DNA of 64,000 nucleotides from Aelia acuminata (GCA_911387785.2 OU426978.1:178179238-178243237); one strand, 5' to 3'; positions 1 to 11,936 are shown, counted from the first letter of the stretch. Numbers and translations are program-made. Notes: a model not told the origin generated them from the letters alone.

Positions 1-549
1 TTTGAATATAATAATACAAAAAAATAATTTCTTAGAAATTAAATAACTACTGTGGTCTCCTGACACAATGTGTCATTTACTCGTTGAAGCAAAATTTAGG
101 ACTCCCTCGGTAAGCTTAAAAATAACTTTTTTATGCTGTAATATATTATTAATTATACACCCCCCCCCCCCCCCCGAAAATACATCTTCTTTATTTTGTA
201 CTGAACATTTTTTATAGAATATGAAAAGGTAATTTCAAAATAAAAAAGGACGTCAGGACCTTAATTTTGTTTGACATTTACTGATAGTTCTTGACCATTA
301 GCTCCGAACTCTGCCTAATAGACAAGTTACTCTGGTGGTCAATGTAACAGGAAAGAAAAAAAAATCCATCAGAAATTAGAAATCGTTAAGGATCCCTATC
401 ATACTTATACCTGGACCGGACAGGCAAAATTTAGTTAACAGAAAAAATATTTAAAAAATACATTTAAAAAATTAGTAATGACCCATTCGAGTAGAGGCAA
501 ATACAAAAAAATAAAGATAAAGTAAAAACTATAGAAATAAAATATAATA

Positions 550-990
550 GGGCAAACCGTGCAGTTATTGGCATCCCAACTTTAACTTAAAGAAATAGGT
601 AAACAAGTCCTAATTTTATTACAAGATACACATGAGTCTAATGTTTGAAGGGTCCTCTAAGTCATCTATGACGTAAGACTTTAACTAACTAACCATAGGT
701 AAGATTTCACAATTAAAACCACAGGGTGCCAATAACTAGAGTTGGCACTTTTAACAATAAATATTGCCATATTGTAAATCTATGATCCAAAAAAACCTCT
801 TGATTCTTTATGAGGATAGACATATGTATCTTCTTTATCGAAACTATTAAAGGAACCAGCTGAACGTTTAAAAAAGGGCCTTGGTTTTCGTTACAAAAGT
901 CAGGCGAAATTAATTCGAAGCCCGAATTAACGAAGTAATTTAACCACAGAAATGTAGTCTTAAGGGTGCCAATAACTGTGCGGTTTATCC
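550..990. mobile_element. MITE-like element with about 28-bp terminal inverted repeats
   Basis: The left end reads GGGCAAACCGTGCAGTTATT and continues GGCATCCC. The right end, read on the minus strand, is GGATAAACCGCACAGTTATT and continues GGCACCC. A third copy of the inner motif GGGTGCCAATAACT lies at 724-737, so the terminal motif is also present internally. No transposase reading frame is visible in 440 bases, so it would be non-autonomous. A target-site duplication is not clear and the superfamily is not assigned. Confidence 0.55.
825..923 (+). repeat. About 100-bp direct repeat, first copy (second at 1202-1301)
   Basis: The segment from TGTATCTTCTTTATCG to AATTAATTCGAAGCCC recurs at 1202-1301 with only a few differences (GGAACCAGCTGAACG versus GGAACCAGCTGAAAG, and indels in an A run). 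The first copy lies inside the inverted-repeat element at 550-990 and the second lies outside it. The second is therefore probably a fragment of another copy of the same element. Confidence 0.7.
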
Positions 991-1334
991 TAACATAAAA
1001 AAATTAGTAATATAAAAATAATAAAATATAATAATATAAAAAATATAAGTTGTAGTAACATCGTGTGATTAGACATGAAAGGACGTTCAACGAAGAAAAC
1101 AAAAACAAGCTGTGGTCTTCTTTGTAATTTCTAAGCATTCAGTAGTTCGCTTAAGAGATTCTTGGTGGATTTTGTATGGCATTCGTTGAAACATCGTCCA
1201 TTGTATCTTCTTTATCGAAACTATTAAAAGGAACCAGCTGAAAGTTTAAAAAAAGGCCTTGGTTTTCGTTACAAAAGTCAGGCGAAATTAATTCGAAGCC
1301 CATACGAAGTAATGGGCGAGGCCGATTTGAGGCA

Positions 1335-1775
1335 AAGATTGCGGACGGAGAGGATTGTGAAAAATCGAAAGGTCAAATAGATGGAGATATAAACAAGTGT
1401 AATGGTGTAATCAATATTAAAGCCCTGGCGGGGTTCCAGTTGGCCTTGGCCAGGGGCAGTTTATCTCCCCTCCTCCCAGGGGGCCCCCGCCCTGCTAACT
1501 TGCCCGAGTTTAGCCAACTCTTAAAGAGATTACACCCTCTGATAGCCTAGTGTCCTCTGCTAAATTATGGATCCACAATAGGCTGACCTGCATATCTCCC
1601 ATCCCATATACCTTCTTTTATCTATTTACAGTCTGTTGGATCAGGCGGCACCTACCTGCACCCTACCCTGTCGGCTCTGCGCAACGGGGGGAGTCAAACG
1701 GTTCGGAAAATAGCTAGGGCGGAACTAATTGCGTGAATGATCAGTCCGTTTTCCGAAAGAAAAAAAAAAAAAAAA
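1335..1775 (+). mobile_element. GC-rich retroposon-like 3' end with poly(A) tail
   Basis: A block that is markedly GC-richer than its surroundings (runs such as CCCTGGCGGGGTTCC and CCAGGGGGCCCCCGCCC) ends in a 16-base A run at 1760-1775. This looks like the 3' untranslated end of a poly(A)-tailed LINE or a SINE. No coding motif, A box or B box was recognised in it, and the family is unknown. The 5' limit is approximate. Confidence 0.4.
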
Positions 1776-2519
1776 CATCTGAATCAACATAAAATCCCTT
1801 TTTGAAGAGCAACGGGGAAGAACGACCGAATTCCATTTTTCTGCTGAACTCAGGTTAGGATGATTGCAGATATGTTTGAATAGTGATATCATTCAGACAA
1901 GAAAACCACAGTCATTCAGCTATATAAGAGGGAAAAGATTAGGGCTAATGGTCAAGAATGATCTAGTAACTGGCAAACAAAAAAAATGTTAAGGCCATAA
2001 CTTCTTTTTATTTTAAAATTACCTAAAAGTAATTTCAATAATTTTTATTTAAATATTATAATTAATGCAGTTGGTCCGGCTCTCCTGGGCCTTCTGATTT
2101 TGATTGTCAATTTTGTTTTCCCATATGGAATAGATTGGGTTTATTGAACATTTATGGTACGAGAGTACGAATTAGAAGAAGAAAGGAATTCGAAAGCTGA
2201 TGAGAACCAAACTAATTTTCAATAATTTTAATGTTTCGGGAAACTGTTCTTCAATTGAAAATTATTAAAAGTCATAATTTTTTATTTTATACAGTACACT
2301 ATAAAATTTATATGTCAATGTCATTAATAAGGTACTACAGATTAAAAAACTTATTTTTCGATTAAGTAACGTTATCAAATTTAAAACAGAACAAACGTTA
2401 CATTGAAATATTTTGTCCGGGGTTCTAAAATCATTCTTCTCTCATAGCAATTCATTTCATCTTCAAACTAGAAATAAAATTATTTTTTAATAAAATCTTT
2501 CTATAAGTGAGAGAGTTGT
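1776..2519. other. AT-rich sequence, nothing recognised
   Basis: No open frame, structured repeat or terminal repeat was recognised here. A short GC-richer patch near 2070-2110 has no recognisable content. Confidence 0.5.
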
Positions 2520-3090
2520 CGAAGCTGTGTCCAATGCCGTTGCACTCACCTGCAGTCCCTCAAGGGTCTGTGCTATAACCAATACTGTTCTCGGTTTACA
2601 CGTCTGAAACTGTTGGAGCAAAGTACAAGAAAGCAACTGTAGTGGCATACGCCGATGATATAGCTATATATAGTAGCTCAGTAAACGCTGAGAGAGCTCT
2701 ACGGCAGGCGGAGGAGGCCTGTGAGGAAATCACTGAAAGGCTTAAATATTACAGTTAATCCCAAGAGGACCGACTGTATTATTTTCTCTTTTCAAAACAA
2801 CAAGCGCCGCTAAAGTTTACAGGGTAGCGGGTAGCGAGAACAGGCCAGCGCACAGCATAGTGTACTTAGGTGTCACTCTCGACAGGCACCTAACACACCA
2901 TTGGGGAAAAAAATAGGTCGGTTAGGACTAAGTCCTACAGGTTAAACAATTTACTAACTTCTGAATTTATCAGACGGATACACATCAAATTCTTTGACAG
3001 CCTCCAGCATTGCGACAACCCACTATTTCAAACACTCACACCAACCGGACGGCTACAGAGATGGCAAACTCATGTCGGCAGCCTCAGATT
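2520..3090 (+). pseudogene. Jockey-like LINE reverse transcriptase fragment
   Basis: The + strand translates to broken pieces of a non-LTR reverse transcriptase. VPQGSVL, with a stop directly after it, begins near 2555 and is followed by ILFSVYTSE. The catalytic box VVAYADDIAIYSSS has its YADD codons at 2648-2659. Further on, after frame changes, the thumb-side pieces TVNPKRTDCIIFSF and HSIVYLGVTLDRHLTHHWG appear. The order matches jockey/R1-type RTs. Stops and at least two frameshifts make it a dead relic. Both the 5' endonuclease and the 3' end are missing. Confidence 0.8.
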
Positions 3091-4242
3091 ACACTAACTT
3101 AACTTAGAAACTGCTACTTAACCTAACTGACATCACAAAACTGGTGATCCCCATCACCAGGGACAGGTTTGTGACTGACTGACTCACACCTATCACATCA
3201 AACACTCTTAAATTGCACCGAAAGTGTTTTTCTGTACCAATGCATAAGTTCCTTATGTTCCTGCCATTCAACAACAAAAACGAAGAAAGGGCTAAGAAAA
3301 AAAAAAAAAAAATCTTAAAAGACATAAAACAGCGGTACTTTAAGTAGAAGCTTGCTAGGGGGCGGAAATCTTGATTATATTTCCAATCTGAATGAAATTC
3401 TGAATAAATTTAATTTGTTTTACCCAATCGTTTAAATATGAGTTTTGAACTAGTAAACACAATAACAATCACCAAGAAAATTAACATGTAATGAAAATTA
3501 CAAGTAAAGTTGTATGCCTAAGAGAAGCTGAATTATATTATAACCGCTAAAATAGAGCTTATTTTTAAAGTTAGAGAAATGAAAACAATAATACAATATA
3601 TATTTACTAATAATCGTGGAATCTAATAGAAGACTTCTGTCAAAGAAGACTTTTCTGTAAATTATTACTTACGTCTCTATTATTAATAAGGAACTGTATT
3701 TAAAAAAAAAAACTGGAGAAAAAAAGGAGTTAGCCAGCAAAGGAAATAAATTGCTTTGAATATCTCAACGAATAATGAATTAGGAGCCGTTGAATATTAA
3801 TGAGGTTATTTCTAACCGTGATATCGGAATAATGTTCAATAAATACCGCAGTTATAGGATCCATTGATAAATATCAATCTTAATGTAATATCTTTTATTT
3901 TTACAATTTTAAATAAATTCGTATATCCACTGTATTATCCACTGTGTATTAGTTATATATGTTTACATAATTATGTCATTGGAATACAGTATCTAGTTAG
4001 ACACTAAACAAATTTAATAAGTAAATACCAATTATAGTTATTAACCAACAATCGAAAACAATTTAGTCGATTGTATCGAGTTGAGGTGGGGTTCATAACT
4101 TCAGTTGGTTCCACTTCAAAAACTTTAGTACCACGTTAGCATCAAAATTCGTTTTATGGAAGGCACCAATATGTAATATTTCTGCTAAAAACTCAATAAT
4201 TTTTTAGAAAGAAGTGTTTATGTTTACAGTTTTTTCAGCACA

Positions 4243-4243
<1 letters not shown>
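3091..4243. other. AT-rich sequence, nothing recognised
   Basis: Only simple AT-rich sequence with short A runs (for example 3298-3312) is present. The short open frames in it have skewed composition and no recognisable motif. Confidence 0.5.

Positions 4244-4292
<49 letters not shown>
4244..4292. repeat. (AT)n microsatellite
   Basis: An uninterrupted TA dinucleotide run of about 49 bases. Confidence 0.95.
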
Positions 4293-4296
<4 letters not shown>

Positions 4297-5914
4297 CAGT
4301 GTTCTGACTAATAATTTCTTAAATAATATAAATCTTTTAATTTTTTAATAGATCTGTCATCATGAGCAATAAATCAACTTCGATACCTTATCTGAATTTC
4401 AATGTCACTTGAATGCTACTTTCAGTGTTTTTGGTATAAAACTAAAGAAAGTAAGTATGTGATATAAATCTGTGTTAAAACCATCGAAACATATACATAT
4501 TGTATATGTATATCTGTACACCCATATGCATGAACATTATATACATTTTGTGTGTATAATTGTACAACTGTACAAGCAGTTATTGTTCTCCCAGTAAGTG
4601 TTGCCAACCGCGCTAATGCAGTGAAATGTCGATTCTGTATGCAAACGACACTACCTTCAAACGGATAGAATACGTAATAGCAGTATTCCCCTTACTGGAA
4701 TGTGCTGTTGGGATCACGGCTATTTCCTACGCAGGTAGACAATCCAGAAATGTTTTAGCGTGCCAATTGATCAAAGAACGGTTTGTTGATTACATGCAAA
4801 CATTATTCAATTTCCAATCAATATATCTCGGCTAATGTGGAAGATGCTGCAAGTTGCTTCATGATTTGATTCTAGAACTGACGTTTACAAGTGTAACTGG
4901 AAATGTAGAATGAGTCAAATTAAGAGCAACATATGGACCTGAATTATACAAACATTCATCCCAGTTTCAGAATCATTAGCATACTCTAGAGTAAACTCCT
5001 TCCTAGAATAAAGTTCCTACAGAGGGTTGAATTGAACATATAAGCCCTTTTCGGATCGGTTCCTCGTTTACCATCATTGATACCAGTACATATCCTTCAT
5101 CCTTCTAAGACCGTATTCTTCTTATATACGAAATTCCGATGTTAATTTTCCATTACTGTTACACATAATGTTCGAGGAGAAGTTCTAAATAAGATCCTGA
5201 GAAATTCCGAAAGTTCTCTAATGAAGTTACCTAAGAGGTTTGTTCTATATAATTTTCATATGTTATATCGTTCTTATTTTAAAGCTAAATATTTTTTCCT
5301 TACATAATTTTGTTCATATTTATTATTTTATTATCAGTGGTGATCATTGATTTTATCATATGGGATAACGGTCCCGAAATATCATAAACAGAAGATCACA
5401 AATATTTCTGAAAAATCAATATGGAACGATTGTAAAAATAAAACGTTAAATTTATTACGCCCTTGTGAAATATTTACAAAACTTTGGGTTTTTAATTTTT
5501 TTAAATTTATTTATATTTTCCCTCTCCAAGGGCTACAAGCCAATGGGCAGAGTGCAAGATTAAGATGAAATGAGTATATGTTTCCATCTTATCTTCTGAA
5601 TTAAAAGTAAAGAATTTTTTCGCAGAAAGAGTAATGATCATCAAACAATGAAAAAATAAATTAATTATCTAGGTTAATAAGGATTGAAAACAAACCCGAA
5701 ATGCCGACAGATGTCATCAGAGAAAAAGGAAGGTTATAAAATAGAGTGAATTAATTTCTTTTTTGTTTATTTACTCTGATATTCTTTTAATAAAGTGAGC
5801 TTTTGTAATAAATTTGGCGACCCCAGTAAGTGAAACTGGTTGAAAACACACTACTACTTCCATCCTCGAAAATATTTGATGTTGGTTAAAACAAAATTTC
5901 ACTGTGTTCATTAA

Positions 5915-5915
<1 letters not shown>
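4293..5915. other. Unassigned sequence with one short open frame
   Basis: The only open frame of note is 4626-4835 on the + strand (69 codons, starting MSILYANDTTFKRIEYV), in a slightly GC-richer patch. It has no recognised domain, no clear splice signals and no neighbouring partner exon. I do not call it a gene. The rest is AT-rich with no visible structure. Confidence 0.4.
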
Positions 5916-5982
<67 letters not shown>

Positions 5983-6004
5983 TTTTTTTTTTTTTTTTTT
6001 TTTT
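5916..6004. repeat. (AT)n microsatellite running into a T run
   Basis: About 75 bases of TA dinucleotides with one C interruption are followed by 22 T residues. The mixed structure could be a decayed retroposon tail in the minus orientation, but no body was recognised next to it. Confidence 0.9.
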
Positions 6005-7679
6005 GGAACACGAAATTAATTTTTTATCTCAAAAATAATTCAATCTTTTATTTATTATTTATTGACTTGAGTATTTTTCCTTGATAACATTATTTATATT
6101 TACTTTTAATTCTCAATGCGTGAATAGTATTTACCTACTGGCGATGTTCATGCATTGGCATGATGGCAAGACCACAAAAAAAAAAAAAAAAAAAAAACAG
6201 TATGATTTCCAAAGTCATTTCCAAACGGTGTGTTTTTCGTCGGGTGGGAAAACCCTACTCCAAATAAGAGGGGTGTAAACAAAAGGGAGCAGCGTGCGGT
6301 GTGGAGCACACAAAGGCACCAATAACGATCGCTCGCTCAAAATATTCCGTTCCTCTGTACACGGCCCTGGTCTGCCCCCCCCCCCCCCCCATTCCACAGC
6401 TGTAGCTACTCCTATCAACAGCCATTCCCAAAAATGTCAGGGTATCAATGTCAGTGAACCTTTTAAAAAAGTTCACCGTTACTTTATGCTATTACATCTA
6501 GGGGTCAATTGATAGGAGTTTTATGATTATTATGAATAGGTAGAAGGAATCATTTAAATTATTACCAATTTGATTGAATTAAATAGCTATTAATTACATA
6601 ATTTATAAAAATATACCGCTAATTTCATACTAGGTATTAAGTATGTTTTACATAAATATGAAATGTCACTTAAAGGAAGAGACCAAGGGGAATCATGAGA
6701 GATCAATTTTCTTAGAGGAGCAAGCCGTCAAGATGACTGTTCAACGGATAAGCTCCGCCCGAGATGAACAACTGAGTCGAGTTAGCGGCTATTGAACTCA
6801 GGGTGGAAACTAAAATTTAAGTCAAAAATAGTTTCCTTAATCCAGATTCAATCTCACAGTGGAATCGTGGCCAACAAAACACCCAATACGCTGCCTTCAC
6901 CTCTTGTGAAAAAGGAAGAATCACGTGGAATTACTAAAATCCAAGATGTCATGTTCGAAATTATATACAACAATCGAAGAATTATTTCAAAAATTAAAAT
7001 CGTCTTGGAAGTATAAACCATCTAAACTGTAAGAAATAAACTAATAGGCCACAAGCTCAAGAATTTTAGTGTCATACTTCACTGTTGTAAATTTTAACAG
7101 GTTTTTCCTGGAGTCTTACCATTCTTCAGGCTCTTCCCGTTGAATTTCCATGAAATTAATTCATGTCACTAACCATAGATGTTAAAAACTTTTTCTCCGA
7201 AAACTATGGAATACTATCTTTTTTTTTCTTTTTTAAACTATTTTAGGTCTTTTTTCGCAGTATATATATAGAAGTAAATGATGTACCTTTAAGGTTTTTC
7301 GGAGTCGAGAAAATATTAAATGTAACCCGAATAAAGAATTGAAATACTATCTGTCCCTTTAAAGGACTCGACTGTACCACCGCATTTTCAGATTTAGCTT
7401 AGATGGATTGGAATTTATTTCTTTTCTGACCCCCGGTATGAATCAAAATATTACCACTGAAGTTGAAACATGTAGGTTGTTTCCCCCGCTGTATCGGCTC
7501 AGATCGAAAACAAATTCCGAAAGAACAAATGTAATTTAAGATGTATTGTGCCGGAGAGTTTAGAAAATTTAATATTTGACATAAAAGCGATGTAATAAAT
7601 GATAAGAAAATTAAATAATAGTTAGCGTAATTAATTTAATAATTTTATGTTAATGCGAATTAGATTGAAAATTCTATAA
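6005..7679. other. Unassigned sequence with homopolymers
   Basis: An A run lies at about 6176-6197 and a C run at about 6376-6390, inside a GC-richer block (6240-6510) that contains no recognisable protein motif. The open frames across it on both strands include a proline or glycine stretch that comes only from the C run. A second GC-richer patch, 6720-6960, is also unassigned. Confidence 0.45.
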
Positions 7680-8290
7680 TCAAAGCATGAAGTGGCTATT
7701 TAAGAGTTTGAAACAAATGAAGCAACTACCGGCTTTTGTATTAATATTGAAAAAATATTATGTACTACAGGTAAAGGGAAAGTTCGTGTGCTCAAGGAAG
7801 TGTGGAGCAAGTATTAAATATCAATGGACGCGATTTTCAATGCTGACAAAGTTTCTAAATACCTCGGAGCTATTCTGGCGGATGGAAATAACATTCGCTA
7901 GAAGGTAAAAGCAAGAATTGTAGCAGGCAGAATATGTTTTTGTGCCCTTATGCTCTTAAGATTTAAGATACTTTATTGGCAGCCAAGACATTTATTTACA
8001 AGACCAGTATTGCTGTATGGAAGCAATTCTTGGTTACTAACTAAGATATAACGAATACGTGTTTCTGAGAAAAACTTTATTAAATAACATATTTGGGCCT
8101 ATCTACATCAACGCATCACGGATGATACGGAGCAATAATGAGCTGAGGGAGCTCTTTGATGAACCAAATATTTTCGCTCCAGTAAAAATTAAGTGATTAA
8201 TGTGGATCGGAAACTTAAAGAGAATGCGAAAGGCATTCCCTTATTGAGGAGGCACAGTTATTGAGAAGGCCATAGCACAACCCGGGCTGT
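7680..8290 (+). pseudogene. Non-LTR reverse transcriptase C-terminal relic
   Basis: In shifting + frames the sequence reads FNADKVSKYLGAILADGN, then FTRPVLLYGSNSWLLT, IRVSEKNF, SRMIRSNNELRELFDEPNIF and LMWIGNLKRMRKG. This is the order of motifs C-terminal to the catalytic YADD in RTE-like and related LINE polyproteins (LYGSE-W-LT, RSNNEL--L--EP, L-W-GH--RM). Stops and frameshifts show it is inactive. No upstream RT core was found next to it. Confidence 0.75.
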
Positions 8291-8733
8291 ATCGTCAGTA
8301 ATAATATTAATTTATATTAAGGCATCCAAGGAATCAATTTTATCTTCAAAAACAAAACATATAAAGTGTACAGAATCGGGATTCTTAATATTTGTAATGG
8401 GTTCTATAGTTAGTGAAGGTAGAGGAATAAACACAGCATGGATAGAGGTTTCTCCCGCTCCCTGCTCGCTTTTGATAACATATTTCAGGAAGAACCTACT
8501 GATAGCTTCTCTAATATCATAATTTGTTATATTCTGAATTTTAGTTAATACTATTATTCCAAATGACCAATTCAGTGCATTGTCGTTCACGGTCTATTGT
8601 GATTGCAATTATTTAACCTTATTCCGATTATTTCTTTCTTCGTTCCTTTACCTGTTCATTCTTTATACTTAATTTTGCCTCCAATAAAATAATCTAATAG
8701 TAACGCCAAAATTCTATGTTGGGCTATTTTAAT
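8291..8733. other. Flank of the piggyBac element, nothing recognised
   Basis: A 92-codon minus frame (8312-8590) is open but has no recognised domain, so I leave it uncalled. Confidence 0.4.
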
Positions 8734-8919
8734 TTAACCCATTAAAGCACACAGTTAACAGACGGTAACGCTCTGAACTTGTTTAGACATGAGCCCCTGC
8801 CTCCCTCCTTACCCCAGGTAGTGGCTGTAAAGCATGTCAGATCATGTCTAGAGGAGTCACCCTTCACATCTGGCAGGCCTACATTGTTTTTCTTTCATTT
8901 GGAGTTCATCAGTAATCAG

Positions 8920-10050
8920 ATGAACATGGTAGAAAATTTTGACCTTGATCTTTTGAAACAAATTTTAGGGTAAGTGGCTTGATTATTATTTTTAAATGTC
9001 AAAAATGAAGTATATTACTCAAATATAGTTTTTTATTTGATACAATATTTTAACAAGAGTTGGTTGTAAAATAGATGTAAATGGGAATGCATTAAAGTCT
9101 GCGTTACCATATGGTAACGCTGGGCTAATTGACCCCCTGTGTTTTTCAGCCCTGATTTGACACTCCAAGAAGCGTTGGAAATTCTTCTGGACCTGATTCC
9201 TCCTGAGCAACAACCTGAAGAAGTCTTCGTAGAACCCCCAGAGCCTGCAGTGGTTACCGATGAAGAGTCAGGTGGAGAAGAAGATACTCCGGACATCAGG
9301 CATCTTGGAGGAAGGCAGCTTCTGGCTCCAGCAGAAATTGTTTTTCCAACAAACACCAGGATTGGGGGGGGTTGGAAACGGTGATGAATGTGAGGTAGGT
9401 CTCTCTATCAACATCTGATCTGCCTTCTGGAGATTGTAACCATTGGATTGTGTCGGTTGAAAAAAGGAAAGCCTTCTCCAAAATTCATAAAGGGGGATTT
9501 ACAATTTCCAGATAAAGAAAAAAATCCAAACAATATAAGTAACTTCGAAAATGAGACGTGCGTTAAAGTTTTTTCAGACGAAGTCTATGATCATTTAACC
9601 CTCGAAAGAAATAAATATTCTCAATTCAAGAATTCCAAATTTCCTCAAACGCAATGAGGAGAAACAGAATGTTTGCAATTATTCAACACTTTCATTGCTC
9701 AGATAATACTTGCATTAATTATGAGGACAAAGCTGATTGGTTAATGGACGCATGCGTACAGAATGCCTGAATATTATATAAAAGAAATAAAAATATATCA
9801 CAGTTGGACTTGGGGATGGATATCGCAAGATATTATTTAACAAAATTTGCGACCACGCAACTGCATCGAGGGCCATTAGGAAGACAGCCTTCAGCTCCCA
9901 GGGTCCCTGCTGGAACTCGATACAGCAATCAGGACCACTTCATTATCCACACACCTGAGAAGAAACGAAGATGTGCAGGTGAAAAGTGTAAATTCCAAAC
10001 CCGCACTATGTGTGAGAAGTGAAAAGCGGGCTTATGTATTGACTATTTCT
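8920..10050 (+). pseudogene. piggyBac transposase, deleted and frameshifted
   Basis: Reading starts at MNMVENFDLDLLKQILG (8920-8969). A GT...AG intron (8970-9149) restores the frame into PDLTLQEALEILLDLIPP, an acidic stretch, and SGGEEDTPDIRHLGGRQLLA, the acidic N-terminal pattern of piggyBac transposases; this frame stops at 9384. Further pieces follow in other frames: GDLQFPDKEKNPNNISNFEN, SDEVYDHLTLERNKYSQFKN (to 9654), and RRNRMFAIIQHFHCSDNTC with an EDK following. The sequence then jumps to the C-terminus: GMDIARYYLTKFATTQ and a cysteine-rich tail, KKRRCAGEKCKFQTRTMCEK (to about 10020), where a stop interrupts the zinc-binding motif. The central DDD catalytic core is absent. The intron is inferred from splice sites and frame restoration. 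Confidence 0.8.
9103..9118. promoter_or_regulatory. 16-bp perfect palindrome inside the piggyBac element, copy 1
   Basis: GTTACCATATGGTAAC is exactly self-complementary and occurs again at 10230-10245. Its half site GGTAAC also lies near the left end at about 8764. In a transposon such repeats are candidate transposase-binding or subterminal sites. That role is inferred. Confidence 0.5.
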
Positions 10051-10229
10051 CGGCTTTTCACAAATTTTGATTACCTAAATAATGTATATTTATGTATATA
10101 TTTTTTATTTAATTGAGTATATTAAATTACATGTATTGCTGAAATATTTTTTTCTATTAATCCCTTCCTATTTACTTTTTATTTATTCAGTAAGTGAATA
10201 ATTAAATGCAGGTGGCTGACAAACCCAAT

Positions 10230-10245
10230 GTTACCATATGGTAAC
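10230..10245. promoter_or_regulatory. 16-bp perfect palindrome inside the piggyBac element, copy 2
   Basis: The same 16-mer as at 9103-9118, located 132 bp from the right end of the element. It is followed by ACCCAGTTTTGGGT, a smaller inverted repeat. Confidence 0.5.
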
Positions 10246-10381
10246 ACCCAGTTTTGGGTACTCTAATAAGAGCAATAATTTTTTAGACATTTTTTCATGT
10301 TCTTTATAATATAATAAAATGTAATATTGCAAAGAAAATTAAAAAAATGACACAAAATAGTTACGGGCTCTAATGGGTTAA

Positions 10382-11936
10382 ATTATTTGGGGCTTACTTT
10401 TGAACTCCCCTCTCTTTCACGTAAGCTAACCGTGTTATTAAGGGAAACCATATAAATTAAAGAAAGTGAAGGAATATTTTTTTTCTTTTATTATTCTTAA
10501 TTAACATAAAAACAAAAATTAAATATAACTATGTAGGTTATTTGTGGCGTTCATGTTTAAAATCAAAAATTACTACATTTTACAATTTACTACATTATTA
10601 CAATTTATACTTTTTAATGACAATTTTAATATGTAAACTCCTTTAGGGAACACGGTTTATAAATTGTTTTTATTTTGTAGTATCTTCGATTTTTTCTTCT
10701 TTTCGATTTCTAAATCCAAACATAGTTTACATTTACCAAACAAGACGCTATCATTCCTCTCCAGTGGTTCAAAATCCCACCAAGGGATGCTAAAATTATA
10801 TAAAATACTTTTTTTATGTTTTTAATATTGACTATATTCTTAATCTGCACTAAAAGTGACTGCGAATACTAAATATAATTTATACTTTTATATTTATACA
10901 TGTTTCACTCTGTAGTGCAACTAGAGACTAAGAATATTGAATTTAATTTGTATAGTCAAAATTATATTTTTATTTATTTTTTTTATATTTATACTGAAAA
11001 TATATTTATATTGAATAAGTACTATTATATTGAATAATTACTGAAAATATTTATATTGAAAAAGTTATTAGGTCTTATGTTTTCAGGATTAACGATATTT
11101 TTTTATTAATAATTATGTGAAATCTAACACTAATTACTGAGGAAACAGTAATTACAGCGAGGTGGTTATTAGATCGGAGGGTTGAGATGAAGAAGCCATA
11201 GGAAGCGGAGAGTGGGATAGTAGATTAAGAAGGGGGCTAAATGTGAGGTCAGCTCGGCAAACTTCTAGATTGGCCCCAACTGTTCTTGCTTCTTGAAAAG
11301 GAAAAATCCCCGCGGACGGTAATCGATAGCCGATGTGGGCCTTAATTATCCTCGTTTATCAAACTTTCATCCCTCAGGATTAGCCCGCTCTACTCTTCTC
11401 CCACTTTTTTTTATTTATCTTAGGCCCTTCTTATTCCCGTCTTCTTAGCGACCTCTCCCTATCGTCGGCAGTTTTAATTTAAGCTGACTTTTTTTCCCCA
11501 GTCAATATCACGTCCCAATAGGTCCAAATCCGGGTTTAGATTCCGTATAGGCAGTGAGGAAGATAAAAAGGTAAAGGAAAGCTCCTCAGGGATTGAGCTG
11601 AGATAAACATTTTCGTTCAGGATAAAACCCTCAATAAAGCTTTCCCGTTATTTGTGACCGAGGAAGGATATTTATATTTATCCTGATATATCTAATCTGC
11701 TACTCTTACGACCACTATTTTTTTTTCTTGCATTAAGAAAAATAAATGAGTAACAAATAGCGGATTTACACCAGTGCAGATAGCAACTATGTCATAATTC
11801 AATAATCGGCTATCGGCTATTATTGTTATCTTAATGGCTCATAGGAGTAGTATATACTTGCAAAATTGTCCAGTTTCAAACTCTATCCAAACAATATCTA
11901 ACTACTATAATATGACTACATTAAATACCGGCAACT
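10382..11936. other. AT-rich sequence with one GC-richer block
   Basis: Mostly low-complexity AT. The block 11155-11520 is GC-richer and not visibly repetitive within the window (it contains CCCCGCGGACGGTAATCGATAG). It has no open frame or splice-bounded exon that I can recognise, and could be conserved non-coding sequence or an unknown repeat. Confidence 0.4.

Larger units (their letters stand above)
71..1105 (+). repeat. tRNA-type SINE remnants, interrupted by a TIR element
   Basis: Three short stretches match parts of the SINE seen more completely near 32360 and 38965. At 71-118 there is an internally deleted version with the GCAAAATTTAGGACTCCC core. At about 390-435 the GATCCCTATC...TACCTGGA...GCAAAATTTAG middle is present. 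At about 1045-1105 the 3' part, with a diverged GTAGCATCG block followed by GGACGTTCAAC, is present. The middle and 3' parts are in the right order but 610 bases apart, with the inverted-repeat element at 550-990 between them. The 12-base string AAAAATTAGTAA occurs on both sides of that element. This is best read as an insertion into a SINE, but the copies are diverged. Confidence 0.5.
8738..10377 (+). mobile_element. piggyBac-like transposon, internally deleted, with both ends and TTAA target sites
   Basis: TTAA occurs exactly at both borders (8734-8737 and 10378-10381). The left end starts CCCATTAAAGC and the right end, read on the minus strand, starts CCCATTAGAGC. This is the TTAA plus CCC terminal architecture of the piggyBac superfamily. 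The element is about 1.64 kb, shorter than autonomous members (usually 2.3 kb or more). It contains N-terminal and C-terminal transposase sequence but lacks the catalytic centre. The 16-bp palindrome GTTACCATATGGTAAC occurs twice inside it. Confidence 0.9.

Noticed and set aside
6215..6512. Overlapping frames of 67-73 codons with proline or glycine runs
   Set aside because: The runs come from a C homopolymer; all frames on both strands are open by composition and none has a domain.
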